From CAYXLI01 sp964464925 (GTDB lineage Bacteria > Acidobacteriota > Terriglobia > Bryobacterales > Bryobacteraceae), in the NCBI GenBank assembly GCA_964464925.1, contig CAYXLI010000007.1, forward strand, positions 124,001 to 188,000: a stretch of 64,000 bases of DNA, read 5' to 3'. This document shows positions 41,755 to 51,027 of the stretch, piece after piece. A program made the translations under genes and the position numbers. The notes below the pieces were generated by a model. The model worked only from the letters and a program-made list of their open reading frames with translations, searched no databases and had not been told where the DNA came from. Each line of letters starts with the position of its first letter. Positions within the stretch are counted from its first letter, which is position 1.

Positions 41755-43167
41755 ATGAAGCTTTCTATCCTGGTTCCTGTTTACAATGAGCGCGCCGTAG
41801 TGGAACGGAGCCTGTCGCACGTTATTGCGGCCCCGCTCCCGGAAAACATGGAGCGGGAAATTATTATCGTAGATGATTGCTCTACCGATGGAACATCAGC
41901 CATCCTGGAAAATTTCGCCTCCCGGACTCCTTGCATTCGGCTGTTCCGCCACTCCGTGAATCAGGGCAAGGGCGCGGCAGTGCGTACCGCCATTCAACAG
42001 GCGACCGGAGATTTTTGCCTGGTGCAGGACGCGGATCTGGAATACGATCCTTCCGAATACCCGCGGCTGCTCCGGCCCCTGCTCGACGGCCATGCCGACG
42101 CCGTCTTCGGCTCCCGGTATCTTTCCGGCGAGCAGCGGCGTGTACTGCCCTTTTGGCATTCGCAAATCAACTCCTTTCTCACACTGGTTTCGAACATGTT
42201 TTCAAACCTGCATGTGACGGACATGGAGACCTGCTATAAGGTGTTCCGTACGGACTTGCTGAAGAGCATCCCCGTTCGTTCGGATCGCTTTGGTTTCGAG
42301 CCGGAAATCACCATGAAGTGCAGCAAACGCAAGCTGCGCATCTACGAAGTGCCTATCAGCTACCACGGCCGGACATACGAAGAGGGCAAGAAGATCGGCT
42401 GGAAGGACGGGGTGAAGGTCTTTGGCGTCATCCTTCGTTACTGGCTGATTGATGATCTCTATGTAGAGCCTTATGGCCGCGGTTCTCTGAATAACCTGAC
42501 GGGCACTCCGCAATACATCAGTTGGATGACGAGCCTGATCCGCCCGCATCTGGGCGACACAGTGCTCGAAGTGGGCGCAGGGATCGGCAACATAGCCGGC
42601 CGCCTGATGGGTAAGCGCAAGCTGTACACGGCGGGCGAGAAGGATCCGCTTTATCTGCACGCGCTCCACAACCGCTTTCTAAAGACGCCCAACGTCGACG
42701 TGATCAGCCTGGACCCGGAACGGCAATCGGATTTTCAGCAGATCCAAGAGCCCGTCGAAACCGCCTTGTGCCTGAACGTTCTGGAGTATGTAAATGACCC
42801 GGACCTCGCTCTGGGCAACATTGCAAGTGTCCTGCGCCCGGACGGCGAACTGGTAATTCTCGTTCCGCAGAGCAAAACTCTGTACTCCGCTGTGGATAAG
42901 ACGCTCGGCCACAAGCGCCGCTTCGATTTTCCCGAACTGGAGCGGTTGCTCGCCCAACACGGTTTTCAGGTGAAGAAGACATATCAGCTGAATAAGATCG
43001 GCAAGCCTGCATGGTGGCTCTACGGACGAGTGCTTGGCCGCGCCAATATCAGCAAGGTGACCATGAAACTGTACGACAAGACTGTCTGGCTCTGGCGGCC
43101 CCTCGAAAAACTCTTCCCCTGGGACGGCCTAACCCTCATTGTTGTGGCGCAGCGCAACGGCCGGTAG
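41755..43167 (+). CDS. fused family 2 glycosyltransferase and SAM-dependent methyltransferase
   Basis: 470 residues from ATG 41755; longer reading back to 41698 gives residues unlike the family. Residues 1-230 are a DPM1/DPG-synthase-like GT2: LSILVPVYNERAVVERSL, IIVDDCSTDGTSAIL, QDADLEYDPSEYPRLL (D-x-D) and HGRTYEEGKKIGWKDG. Residues about 250-400 are a class I methyltransferase: VLEVGAGIGNIAGRL and LCLNVLEYVNDPDLALGNIASVLRPDGELVILVP. A likely role is polyprenyl or surface-glycan sugar transfer plus methylation. TATACT (41738-41743) lies 11 nt before the start. The next gene begins directly after its stop. Confidence 0.88.
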   Translation: MKLSILVPVYNERAVVERSLSHVIAAPLPENMEREIIIVDDCSTDGTSAILENFASRTPCIRLFRHSVNQGKGAAVRTAIQQATGDFCLVQDADLEYDPSEYPRLLRPLLDGHADAVFGSRYLSGEQRRVLPFWHSQINSFLTLVSNMFSNLHVTDMETCYKVFRTDLLKSIPVRSDRFGFEPEITMKCSKRKLRIYEVPISYHGRTYEEGKKIGWKDGVKVFGVILRYWLIDDLYVEPYGRGSLNNLTGTPQYISWMTSLIRPHLGDTVLEVGAGIGNIAGRLMGKRKLYTAGEKDPLYLHALHNRFLKTPNVDVISLDPERQSDFQQIQEPVETALCLNVLEYVNDPDLALGNIASVLRPDGELVILVPQSKTLYSAVDKTLGHKRRFDFPELERLLAQHGFQVKKTYQLNKIGKPAWWLYGRVLGRANISKVTMKLYDKTVWLWRPLEKLFPWDGLTLIVVAQRNGR

Positions 43168-44178
43168 ATGCGCGCCGTTACACTCAACTACGGCAGCCAC
43201 TCCCTGGAATTGCAAGACGTTCCCGAGCCCCGCATCGAACACGCAAACCAGGTTTTATTTCGCATTCACGAAGGCGGAGTTTGCGGCACGGATCGCGAAC
43301 TGGCGAACTTCCGCTTCGGTCATCCGCCTCCTGGAGCCGACTATCTGGTTCTCGGTCACGAAGCCCTCGGCCAGGTGATTGAAACAGGATCCGCCGTTCA
43401 TGGGATCGCGCCGGGCGATTGGGTAGCACCCATGGTGCGGCGGCCCTGTCTGCCTGCCTGTATTTCTTGCGCACGCTCCCGGCGCGATCTCTGCCTCACA
43501 GGGAACTACACAGAACGAGGTATCTTTGGCGCTCATGGATATTTGACGGAATACGCGGTGGATGACTACACGGACCTGATCCGCATCTCTGCGAACATTG
43601 TCGAACTCGGCGTCCTTCTGGAGCCGCTCAGCGTAGTGGAGAAGGCAGTGGAGACCGCGCTGCGCCTGCATCCGGTGAACGCGGAGACCTGCCTCGTGTT
43701 GGGCGCCGGCACCATTGGAATTCTGGCGGCGCTCGTAATGCAAATGCGCGGGCTGAGGGTCACCATTCACTCCCTCGAACCCAAGGAGAGTTCGCGCGTC
43801 CGCCAGTTGGAATCGGCGGGCTTGCGATATGAAATGACACTCGGTGGGCAGTTTGACGTAATTCTGGAAGCCACAGGCTCGGACGAGAATACGTCGCAAG
43901 CCCTGCCGCATCTGGCGCCCCTTGGCGTCTTTGTCTTGTTGGGAGCGAAAGAGGCAGCTCAGCCCTTTCCGTTCCGGCAATTGATCGTTCAAAACCAGGT
44001 AGTGACCGGAAGTGTCAATGCCAGTCCTGAGCATGGCCGGATGGCAGCCGAAGAGCTCTCCGCTCTGGATGCCGGAGTCTTACGCGGACTGATTCATCGC
44101 GTACCGCTCGATCGATTTCATGAGTCGATCCTCGGCACGCTTTCAGATAAGCCCAAGATCGTGCATGTGTTGGAATAA
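43168..44178 (+). CDS. glucose 1-dehydrogenase-like medium-chain dehydrogenase
   Basis: 336 residues. The catalytic zinc ligands are C39 (GGVCGTDREL) and H64-E65 (LGHEALGQV). The structural zinc set is C94, C98, C101 and C109 in the RRPCLPACISCARSRRDLC stretch. GNYTERGIFGAHGYLTEYAV is typical of archaeal-type glucose/galactose dehydrogenases. The NAD(P) loop is VLGAGTIGILAALV. These enzymes oxidise aldoses to lactones in non-phosphorylative sugar oxidation. It starts at the base after the stop of the preceding gene, with a 6-bp gap to the next gene. Confidence 0.87.
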   Translation: MRAVTLNYGSHSLELQDVPEPRIEHANQVLFRIHEGGVCGTDRELANFRFGHPPPGADYLVLGHEALGQVIETGSAVHGIAPGDWVAPMVRRPCLPACISCARSRRDLCLTGNYTERGIFGAHGYLTEYAVDDYTDLIRISANIVELGVLLEPLSVVEKAVETALRLHPVNAETCLVLGAGTIGILAALVMQMRGLRVTIHSLEPKESSRVRQLESAGLRYEMTLGGQFDVILEATGSDENTSQALPHLAPLGVFVLLGAKEAAQPFPFRQLIVQNQVVTGSVNASPEHGRMAAEELSALDAGVLRGLIHRVPLDRFHESILGTLSDKPKIVHVLE

Positions 44179-44184
44179 GGATTC

Positions 44185-45015
44185 ATGTTTCGTCACTCCA
44201 TCTGCAACGAAGTATTCAAAGATTGGGACTTCCGCGAGGCGTGCCGCGCCATTCGCAAGGCGGGCTACACGGGCATCGAAATTGCTCCGTTCACTCTGGC
44301 TGAATACCCATCCACCATCCCCGCCGGACAGCGCCGGCAATATAAAGCGATCATGGCGGAGGAAGGCCTTACATTCGTGGGGCTGCACTGGCTGATGGTT
44401 TCTCCAAAGGGCCTGCATGTCACTACGCCAGACGCCGAGTTGCGCAACCGGAGCTGGCAACACATTCACGATCTTGTGGACCTGTGCGCCGACCTCGGGC
44501 CGGACGGCAAGATGATCTTTGGCTCCCCGCAGCAGCGCTCCACCACGGGCGGTTCCACACAGGAAGAGGCGACCAGGCGATACGTGGATGGCCTGGCTGC
44601 CGTCGCTCCGCACGCGGAACAGCGCGGCGTGACCGTTCTGATGGAAGCGCTGCCGAAGAATCAGGCAGACGTGCTGCTCTCTCTCGACGAAGCCGCCAAA
44701 TACGTGAAACAAATTGGCAGCCCGGCGATCCAAACTATGTTTGACAGTCACAACGCCGTGGACGAAATCGAACCGCACGCGGCGCTGGTGGAACGCCATT
44801 TCGACATCATCAAACATGTACACGTAAATGAGATGGATGGGCGCCACCCGGGCACCGGCGATTACGATTTCAAACCGGTGTTCGAAGTCTTACAAAGACG
44901 TGGATATCGGGGATGGATTTCGCTCGAGGTCTTCGATTTTTCGCCTGGAGCTGAGAAAATTGCCGCCGATTCCCTACGTTATCTAGAGAATCAAATTGCG
45001 AGGCTGAACGCTTGA
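44185..45015 (+). CDS. sugar phosphate isomerase/epimerase family TIM barrel (AP_endonuc_2 fold)
   Basis: 276 residues. The barrel shows the metal site glutamate in VLMEALPKNQAD, then MFDSHNAVDEI (Asp, His), HVHVNEMDGRHPGTGDYDF (histidine pairs) and GWISLEVFDF (Glu). Members include D-tagatose 3-epimerases, hydroxypyruvate isomerase and inosose dehydratase. No signal peptide. It is the third gene in the 41.8-46 kb plus-strand run, and its stop overlaps the next start (TTGA), so it most likely works on the same sugar stream. Confidence 0.88.
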   Translation: MFRHSICNEVFKDWDFREACRAIRKAGYTGIEIAPFTLAEYPSTIPAGQRRQYKAIMAEEGLTFVGLHWLMVSPKGLHVTTPDAELRNRSWQHIHDLVDLCADLGPDGKMIFGSPQQRSTTGGSTQEEATRRYVDGLAAVAPHAEQRGVTVLMEALPKNQADVLLSLDEAAKYVKQIGSPAIQTMFDSHNAVDEIEPHAALVERHFDIIKHVHVNEMDGRHPGTGDYDFKPVFEVLQRRGYRGWISLEVFDFSPGAEKIAADSLRYLENQIARLNA

Positions 45016-45953
45016 ACAAGACCTATGCTGTAACCGGCGGGGCCGGCTTCATTGGCTCCAGCCTGGTTCGTGGACTCCTTGCCGCGGGTGCGGAACGGGT
45101 AGTCGTGATTGATAATTACCTCACCGGCAAGGCCGCGAATTTGGATGAGGTGCGAAGCCGTATTGACATGCAGCAAGTGAACATCTGCTGCTTCGATGAT
45201 GTAAGGAAGGCGGTGCAGGCATGCGACACCGTGTTCCACCTGGCCGCGATTCCATCCGTACCGAGATCCATCGACGACCCCGTTCCTTCGCATGAAGTGA
45301 ACGTGAACGGTACATTCAATGTGCTCAGCGCGGCAAAAGAAGCCGGCGTCCGCCGAGTCGTCTATGCGGCTTCCTCCTCTGCGTACGGCGATACGGAAGT
45401 GCTCCCGAAAGTAGAGACCATGGCTCCGCGGCCCAAGTCTCCGTACGCCGCTCAAAAATTGATGGGCGAATACTACGGTTCCGTATGGGCGTCCTGCTTT
45501 GGCCTGGAAACGGTTTCGCTCCGCTTCTTCAATGTGTATGGCCCGCGGCAGGATCCGTCAAGCCCCTACTCCGGGGTCCTATCCAGGTTCATGACATGCG
45601 TGCTGGGTGGCATCGCGCCCACCATTCACGGCGACGGCGAGCAATCGCGCGACTTCACGTATGTGGAGGATGTCGTGGCGCTGCTTCTCAAGGCAAGCCA
45701 GGCGTCCGGCGTGTCCGGTAACGTGTATAACGCCGGCAACGGGAATCGCTATACGCTGAACTACGTCTGGGAGGTTCTTCAGAATGTGGCTGGCACGTCC
45801 ATTTCGCCGGTCTACGGCCCGTCCCGCGCAGGTGATGTGAGAGATTCTCAGGCGGACACCACGGCCGCGGTTCGCGATCTCGGACATGCTCCGCAATTCA
45901 GCCTCGAAGAAGGACTGCGGCGCACGCTCGAGTGGTACCGCACACAGATATAG
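45012..45953 (+). CDS. NAD-dependent nucleotide-sugar epimerase (UDP-glucose 4-epimerase type)
   Basis: 313 residues from TTG 45012 in a TTGA overlap with the gene before. TGGAGFIGSSLVRGLL binds NAD. AASSSAYGD holds the catalytic serine, and SPYAAQKL gives the Y-x-x-x-K pair. RFFNVYGPRQDPSSPYSGVLSRFM and IHGDGEQSRDFTYVEDV match the WbpP/GalE-like extended SDR group that acts on UDP-sugars. With the glycosyltransferase fusion it suggests synthesis of a surface glycan, although the glucose-dehydrogenase-like gene in the same run points to catabolism. Confidence 0.9.
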   Translation: MNKTYAVTGGAGFIGSSLVRGLLAAGAERVVVIDNYLTGKAANLDEVRSRIDMQQVNICCFDDVRKAVQACDTVFHLAAIPSVPRSIDDPVPSHEVNVNGTFNVLSAAKEAGVRRVVYAASSSAYGDTEVLPKVETMAPRPKSPYAAQKLMGEYYGSVWASCFGLETVSLRFFNVYGPRQDPSSPYSGVLSRFMTCVLGGIAPTIHGDGEQSRDFTYVEDVVALLLKASQASGVSGNVYNAGNGNRYTLNYVWEVLQNVAGTSISPVYGPSRAGDVRDSQADTTAAVRDLGHAPQFSLEEGLRRTLEWYRTQI

Positions 45954-45972
45954 GAACGAACTCAGAAGAACG

Positions 45973-46602
45973 CTATTGAGGAGGCTTCTCGCCCCTGCGC
46001 ATCAGCGTAGGAGGCTTGCGCCTGGGCTTGCCCTCCTCTTTCTGTTCTTCTTTCTTCTTCTCTTCTTTTTCTTTGGTGCCCATCAACGCTTCCCGCTCGG
46101 CCTGTTCTTTTTTCTCCTGCGTCTGCACCTGCGTCGCACGAGTAGCCAGATCCTCCTGCGAAAGTTCCATGCTGTCCTGCGTGGTATCGATCGCCTGTTG
46201 CAGCACGAACTCATACCGCGCCAGATCCTTCGGTTTCGCATCGGAGAACTTCTTCAGCGTCGCGATCATTTCCTTCTCCGTATCGGCGACAGACTTTGTG
46301 CCCACGGTCAGATCCACCTTGCGCTTGATAGCATCGTCCGAAACAGTGTCGATCGCTTCGATGATGCGTGTGTAGTCTTCCAGTAGATCGTGGATCATTC
46401 CGGACCGGCCGGCCTTCTCCTTCGCGAACAGTTGCTGCAATTGGTCCAGACGCTGGCGGGCAAACGTCAAGTAGAGGTTCAGGCGCTCATTGGGTTCCTG
46501 AACCTGGCGGACCTGGTCGGCTTCGTCCGCGGTCAAGAAATCGCGCTGCTGCGCAATGACCGGCAAGGACGCAAGAAAGAGGACAATGACAATGGTCTTC
46601 AT
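45973..46602 (-). CDS. exported helical protein of unknown function, with a charged tail
   Basis: 209 residues. A signal peptide (TIVIVLFLASLPVIAQ) is followed by a mostly helical body: EADQVRQVQEPNERLNLYL, LDQLQQLFAKEKAG and DLLEDYTRIIEAIDTVSDDAIKRK. The last 50 residues are a run of K and E with proline at the end. I do not recognise a named family. The start codon overlaps the preceding stop (ATGA), so it is the last gene of the TPR-led run. The body's regular helical heptads suggest a coiled coil. Confidence 0.78.
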   Translation of the reverse strand: MKTIVIVLFLASLPVIAQQRDFLTADEADQVRQVQEPNERLNLYLTFARQRLDQLQQLFAKEKAGRSGMIHDLLEDYTRIIEAIDTVSDDAIKRKVDLTVGTKSVADTEKEMIATLKKFSDAKPKDLARYEFVLQQAIDTTQDSMELSQEDLATRATQVQTQEKKEQAEREALMGTKEKEEKKKEEQKEEGKPRRKPPTLMRRGEKPPQ

Positions 46603-47021
46603 TTCTTACTCATGATGTCGAGCACGACCTGCTCGTCCACTTCATCCACACGCTTTTTCAAGGCCGTCACTTCGGCGCGCTCATCCATCATGACGTCCTT
46701 CTCCAGGTTGTCGAGCCGCCTGGCGATTTCACGCAGCCGTACATCGGCCTTCTTGAAATACTTGGGACTGCGGCGCGCGGCCTTACCGCTTTCCTGCAGC
46801 GACTTGTAACTCAATTCCACGGAGTCGCGAACTTCCTTCAGCGCCATGCTGAATGCCTTCATGTCCTGCGCGTGATATGCCTTCCTCGCTTCGTTCAGCA
46901 CTTCTTCGGCATTCTCCAGCGCCCTTTCCGAACGCTTCTCCAGGTTCGGCTCGCTCATCACCCGCTTCATGTCAGCCCGGGTTAGCGATGCAAAAAGCAC
47001 ACCGGCCAGCAGCAGTCTCAT
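46599..47021 (-). CDS. small exported helical protein of unknown function
   Basis: 140 residues with a short signal peptide (RLLLAGVLFASLTRAD). The mature part is almost entirely helical and charged: EPNLEKRSERALENAEEVLNEARKAY, MALKEVRDSVELSYKSLQ and ARRLDNLEKDVMMDERAEVTALKKRVDEVDEQV. No family is recognised. It overlaps both neighbours by four bases (ATGA at each side), so translation of the three genes is tightly coupled. Confidence 0.8.
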   Translation of the reverse strand: MRLLLAGVLFASLTRADMKRVMSEPNLEKRSERALENAEEVLNEARKAYHAQDMKAFSMALKEVRDSVELSYKSLQESGKAARRSPKYFKKADVRLREIARRLDNLEKDVMMDERAEVTALKKRVDEVDEQVVLDIMSKK

Positions 47022-48223
47022 CGCTTGCTGATCTCTTTCTTCAGAATCCGCGCGCGCTGCCTTGCCTTGAATTCCTCATCGGGACTCCGCCCGTTGCTCA
47101 TTGACAGAAACTTCTCGTAATTGTCCAGCGCAGGCTGGAACTGTTTGTTGCGGTCGTACAAAATAGCCCTTAAATAAAAGTGCCCCGGCTTCTCACCGCC
47201 GAGCGTCTTCACTTTATCCAATGCCGCAAGGGCCTGCTGGTCCTGCTGAAGCAGGATCAGCATTCCGGCCAACTCCCCCCAGGCCTCCACCGAATCCGGC
47301 TTGCGCTGTGTCACCGTATAGAACTCCTGCGCAGCAGCCGGATATTTCTTCTCATCGCGCAGAGCACGCGCGTATTTCAGACGAAGCTCCAGGTTGTTTG
47401 GTTCCTGTTGCAGCGCTGTCTGTAGCAGCGGGATGGCCTTTGAAGACTCGTGATTCGCCAGGTATGCCGTTGCTAACGCATACAGGTTCGCTGCCGTGGG
47501 CGAGCGATTCACCGCTTCTTCCAATTGCGGAATCGCATCGGCTGCCTTGCCCGATTCGAGCAGAAGCTCGCCAAGGCGCTCCTGCACCGCGGGATCATCC
47601 GGGAACTTCCGGTAGATCTCCATTGCTTCCGGCATACGCTTCTGTGCCTCGTAAATCGATGCCAGTTCGAGCAGCGAGCGGTTCAGCGAGGGATCCAGTT
47701 CGGCCGCTTTCCGGAAGTGCGCTTCCGCATCCGCGTACTTCTTCTGCTGCGCCAGCGCGCGGCCCAGTCCCAGTGCCGCCGCTCCCGATTTTGGATCGGC
47801 CGTCTGCGCCGCCTTGTACGCCTGCTCCGCTTTATCGGCCTGATTCGCACCCAGGTACGCATCGCCCAGGTAGAGGTTCGGACGAAACTCGTTCGGCTTG
47901 GCTTTCGCGGCCTGCTCCAAATACGCCAGTGCTTCCGCCATCTGCTTCTGCCGAACCAGCAGAATGCCCGTATTCAGTTGAGCTTCATATAACCCGGGCT
48001 TCAGTTCAAGAACCTTCTTGTACTCGCCAATGGCGTCGCTATCGCGATTCATCAGGCTATACGCGAGCCCGAGATAAAAGTGCGCGCTGTAGTCTTTCGG
48101 CTGTGCACTCGCAAGCTTGGAAAAGATCTGGACGGCTTCGTCGTATTTCTGGGCATCCAGGGCCTTGATGCCGTCGGACTCGGATTGAAGGAACAACAAT
48201 GCGAGGAGCGGAAGGAGCCCCAT
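47018..48223 (-). CDS. exported or membrane-anchored tetratricopeptide-repeat protein
   Basis: 401 residues. The hydrophobic N-terminus (GLLPLLALLFLQ) is a signal peptide or anchor. About ten TPR units fill residues 15-390, for example KYDEAVQIFSKLASAQPKDYSAHFYLGLAYSLM and KPNEFRPNLYLGDAYLGANQADKAEQAYKAAQTADP, with the A8, Y11, G15, Y17, A20 and P32 pattern visible. It is probably a periplasmic scaffold. GGAG lies before the ATG. It is 27 bp downstream of uvrA and drives the two small exported proteins. Confidence 0.9.
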   Translation of the reverse strand: MGLLPLLALLFLQSESDGIKALDAQKYDEAVQIFSKLASAQPKDYSAHFYLGLAYSLMNRDSDAIGEYKKVLELKPGLYEAQLNTGILLVRQKQMAEALAYLEQAAKAKPNEFRPNLYLGDAYLGANQADKAEQAYKAAQTADPKSGAAALGLGRALAQQKKYADAEAHFRKAAELDPSLNRSLLELASIYEAQKRMPEAMEIYRKFPDDPAVQERLGELLLESGKAADAIPQLEEAVNRSPTAANLYALATAYLANHESSKAIPLLQTALQQEPNNLELRLKYARALRDEKKYPAAAQEFYTVTQRKPDSVEAWGELAGMLILLQQDQQALAALDKVKTLGGEKPGHFYLRAILYDRNKQFQPALDNYEKFLSMSNGRSPDEEFKARQRARILKKEISKR

Positions 48224-48250
48224 GACTTCAGTGTAATCGGGCCCGGGGCA

Positions 48251-51016
48251 TCACAGGACCTTCTTCAGATAGCGGCCCGTATAAGACTCGGCGGCTTCCG
48301 CCACCTGTTCCGGCGTGCCGAGTGCCACGATGCGCCCCCCCTGCGCACCGCCTTCCGGACCGAGATCGATGATCCAATCCGCACAGCGAATCACGTCCAT
48401 GTTGTGCTCGATGATCAGGATGCTGCCGCCGCTTTGAATCAGGCGCTGGAACGCATCCAACAGCTTCGAGATGTCGTCGAAATGAAGGCCCGTAGTCGGC
48501 TCATCGAAGATAAACAGCGTGTCCTTGCAGGACGTCTGCGCCAGATGTGCGGCCAGCTTCACGCGCTGCGCTTCGCCGCCGGAGAGCGTAGTCGCCGATT
48601 GGCCCAATCGCAGATAGCCCAGTCCCACATCGTTCAGAACCTTTAGGCGTGACACCAGCCGCGGCACATCCGAGAAAAAGCTGATCGCTTCACGCACGGT
48701 GAGCTGCAGTACCTCATGGATGTTCAACATCTTGTACTTCACGTCCAGGATGCTCTGCTTGAACCGCGTGCCCTTGCACTCTTCACAAACCAGTTCCACA
48801 TCCGCAAGGAACTGCATCTCTACAGTGACCGTGCCGTCGCCCTGGCACACATCGCAGCGTCCGCCCGGGATGTTGAAAGAGAAATGACCGCTGGTGTAGC
48901 CGCGCTTATCTGACTCGGGAGTCGCGGCAAACAGGTCGCGAATGATGTCGAAGGCCTTGATATACGTGACCGGGTTCGACCGCGGCGTTCGCCCAATCGG
49001 CGACTGGTCCACCAGCACAACGTCCTTCAGCAGATTCGCGCGCTCTACCCGCCTGCACTGCAGTTTGTCATTCTGGCCGGCGTCGAACGAGGATTCTTCC
49101 TTGTTCAGTTGCGAAGCCAGAGCCTTGTAGATCACCTCGTGCACTAGCGTAGACTTGCCTGACCCGGACACGCCCGTCACCGCCACCATCATGTCGAGCG
49201 GAATGTCCACGTCAATGTGTTTCAGGTTATTTGCACGCGCGCCGAAGAATTTCAGCGTACGCTTCGCATACGGCTTTCTGCGCCGGTTGATGCGCGACAC
49301 CTCTGCCTTCCCGCTCAGATATTTCGCGGTCAGAGATTTCGCTCCGTCAAGCAGCAGTTCCTTATAGGTTCCGTTGAACAACACCGAACCGCCGTGCTCA
49401 CCCGCTCCGGGCCCCAGGTCCAGAATGTAGTCGGCGGCGCGCATCACATCGGGATCGTGCTCCACCACCACGATCGTATTTCCCAGATCGCGCAATTCCT
49501 CCATGATGCGAATCAGCCGGTCCGTGTCACGGCTGTGCAGACCGATCGACGGCTCGTCCAGCACGTAACAAGCACCCACGAGGCGTGAGCCCAGGCACGT
49601 AGCCAGGGTAATCCGCTGCGCTTCCCCGCCCGACAATGTCGACGATAGCCGATCCAGCGTGAGGTAGTGGAGGCCCACATCGTTCAAAAACTTCAGGCGC
49701 TGCCGCACCTCAATCAGCACCTTGTCGGCAATGCCCATCTCTTCCGGCGTCAGCTCCAATGAGCCGAAGAACTCACAGGCTTCCGCGTGATTCATCCGAA
49801 CCACATCGGACATGGTCTTCCCGGCTAGGCGCACGTACAGCGCTTCTTTCCGAAGACGCGACCCGTTGCATTCCGGGCATCGTGCGTATCCGCGATAGCG
49901 GCTGAGGAACACCCGCACATGGACCTTGTACTTTTTCGTTTCCACTTCGGCGAAGTAGTCGCGAATCCCCTTGTACAGCCACTCCCTTTCGGCTTCGCTC
50001 AGGTCGCAGACCGGCACGTCGAGCCGAACCTTGTTCTTATAGCGCTTCCGGAAGTCCTGGTACCCCCAGGTATGTTGCGGCTTCGTCCAGGGGTCGACTG
50101 CGCCGTCTTCCAGTGACATGGACGTATCGGGAATCACCCGGTCCATGTCGTAGTCGATCGTATTTCCGAATCCCTGGCATCTCGGGCACGCACCCACCGG
50201 GCTGTTGAAGCTGAACAGAGTTGGTTGAGGCTCCGTGAAGCCCATGCCGCAGACCTTGCACAAGAACTTCTCGCTAAATCGCAAGGTGCGATCGCCCGCC
50301 GCCTGGAGGAACTGCACCTCACCCGCCTCGCGGTAGCAGATTTCTACGGAATCGACGACCCGCTGATGCAGGTCAGGCCCGATGCTGATGCGATCCACCA
50401 GCACAAATACCGGTTTGCCGAAATTGATGTCCAGCAGCGATTCGGGCGTTGAGAACTCAAACGTCTGGCCGTTCTGGAACAGCCGCGTGAAGCCCTTCTT
50501 TCGCAGCTCGAACAAATGATCCCGTAATGCACTGGTGCCGGCCGTATGCTGCACCGGGAAGAGAATGTACCACCGGGATCCCTGCGCTTCCGCAAGCACT
50601 TGTTCCGCAACCTGGTCCACTGTGTCCCGTATTACCCGCCCGTGTCCGTTCGGACAATAGGTGTGGCCCACGCGCGCAAACAGCAGCCGCAGGAAGTCGT
50701 ACAACTCGGTCGACGTGGCAACCGTGGATCGGGGATTCCGTGTCTGGTTCTTCTGCTTGATTGCGATTGGCGGAGCGATGCCCAGAATCTCGTCTACATC
50801 GGGCTTCTCCATCCGCTCCAGAAACTGCCGGGCGTAGGCCGACAACGATTCCACATAACGGCGCTGACCTTCGGCATAAATCGTGTCGAACACAAGCGAC
50901 GACTTCCCGGATCCCGACACACCTGTCACTACGGTGACCTGGTTGTGCGGGATGTCCACGGAAATGTTCTTCAGATTGTGGACACGCGCCCCGCGAATCG
51001 AAATGAAATCTTCCAC
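48251..51016 (-). CDS. uvrA: excinuclease ABC subunit A
   Basis: 921 residues, full length, from GTG 51016. Two ABC ATPase halves are present: TGVSGSGKSS (residues 31-40) and its partner in the second half, with LSGGEAQRI and LSGGEAQRVKLA signatures. The zinc fingers are CKVCG with CPRCQG in the first half and CDVCQG with CEECKG in the second; CPECNG is a further metal-like pair. GRTPRSNPVTYIKAFD is diagnostic of UvrA. It scans DNA for bulky damage with UvrB. It begins 11 bp after the EEP gene stop; no uvrB or uvrC is close. Confidence 0.96.
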   Translation of the reverse strand: MEDFISIRGARVHNLKNISVDIPHNQVTVVTGVSGSGKSSLVFDTIYAEGQRRYVESLSAYARQFLERMEKPDVDEILGIAPPIAIKQKNQTRNPRSTVATSTELYDFLRLLFARVGHTYCPNGHGRVIRDTVDQVAEQVLAEAQGSRWYILFPVQHTAGTSALRDHLFELRKKGFTRLFQNGQTFEFSTPESLLDINFGKPVFVLVDRISIGPDLHQRVVDSVEICYREAGEVQFLQAAGDRTLRFSEKFLCKVCGMGFTEPQPTLFSFNSPVGACPRCQGFGNTIDYDMDRVIPDTSMSLEDGAVDPWTKPQHTWGYQDFRKRYKNKVRLDVPVCDLSEAEREWLYKGIRDYFAEVETKKYKVHVRVFLSRYRGYARCPECNGSRLRKEALYVRLAGKTMSDVVRMNHAEACEFFGSLELTPEEMGIADKVLIEVRQRLKFLNDVGLHYLTLDRLSSTLSGGEAQRITLATCLGSRLVGACYVLDEPSIGLHSRDTDRLIRIMEELRDLGNTIVVVEHDPDVMRAADYILDLGPGAGEHGGSVLFNGTYKELLLDGAKSLTAKYLSGKAEVSRINRRRKPYAKRTLKFFGARANNLKHIDVDIPLDMMVAVTGVSGSGKSTLVHEVIYKALASQLNKEESSFDAGQNDKLQCRRVERANLLKDVVLVDQSPIGRTPRSNPVTYIKAFDIIRDLFAATPESDKRGYTSGHFSFNIPGGRCDVCQGDGTVTVEMQFLADVELVCEECKGTRFKQSILDVKYKMLNIHEVLQLTVREAISFFSDVPRLVSRLKVLNDVGLGYLRLGQSATTLSGGEAQRVKLAAHLAQTSCKDTLFIFDEPTTGLHFDDISKLLDAFQRLIQSGGSILIIEHNMDVIRCADWIIDLGPEGGAQGGRIVALGTPEQVAEAAESYTGRYLKKVL

Positions 51017-51027
51017 TACCTACCAGT

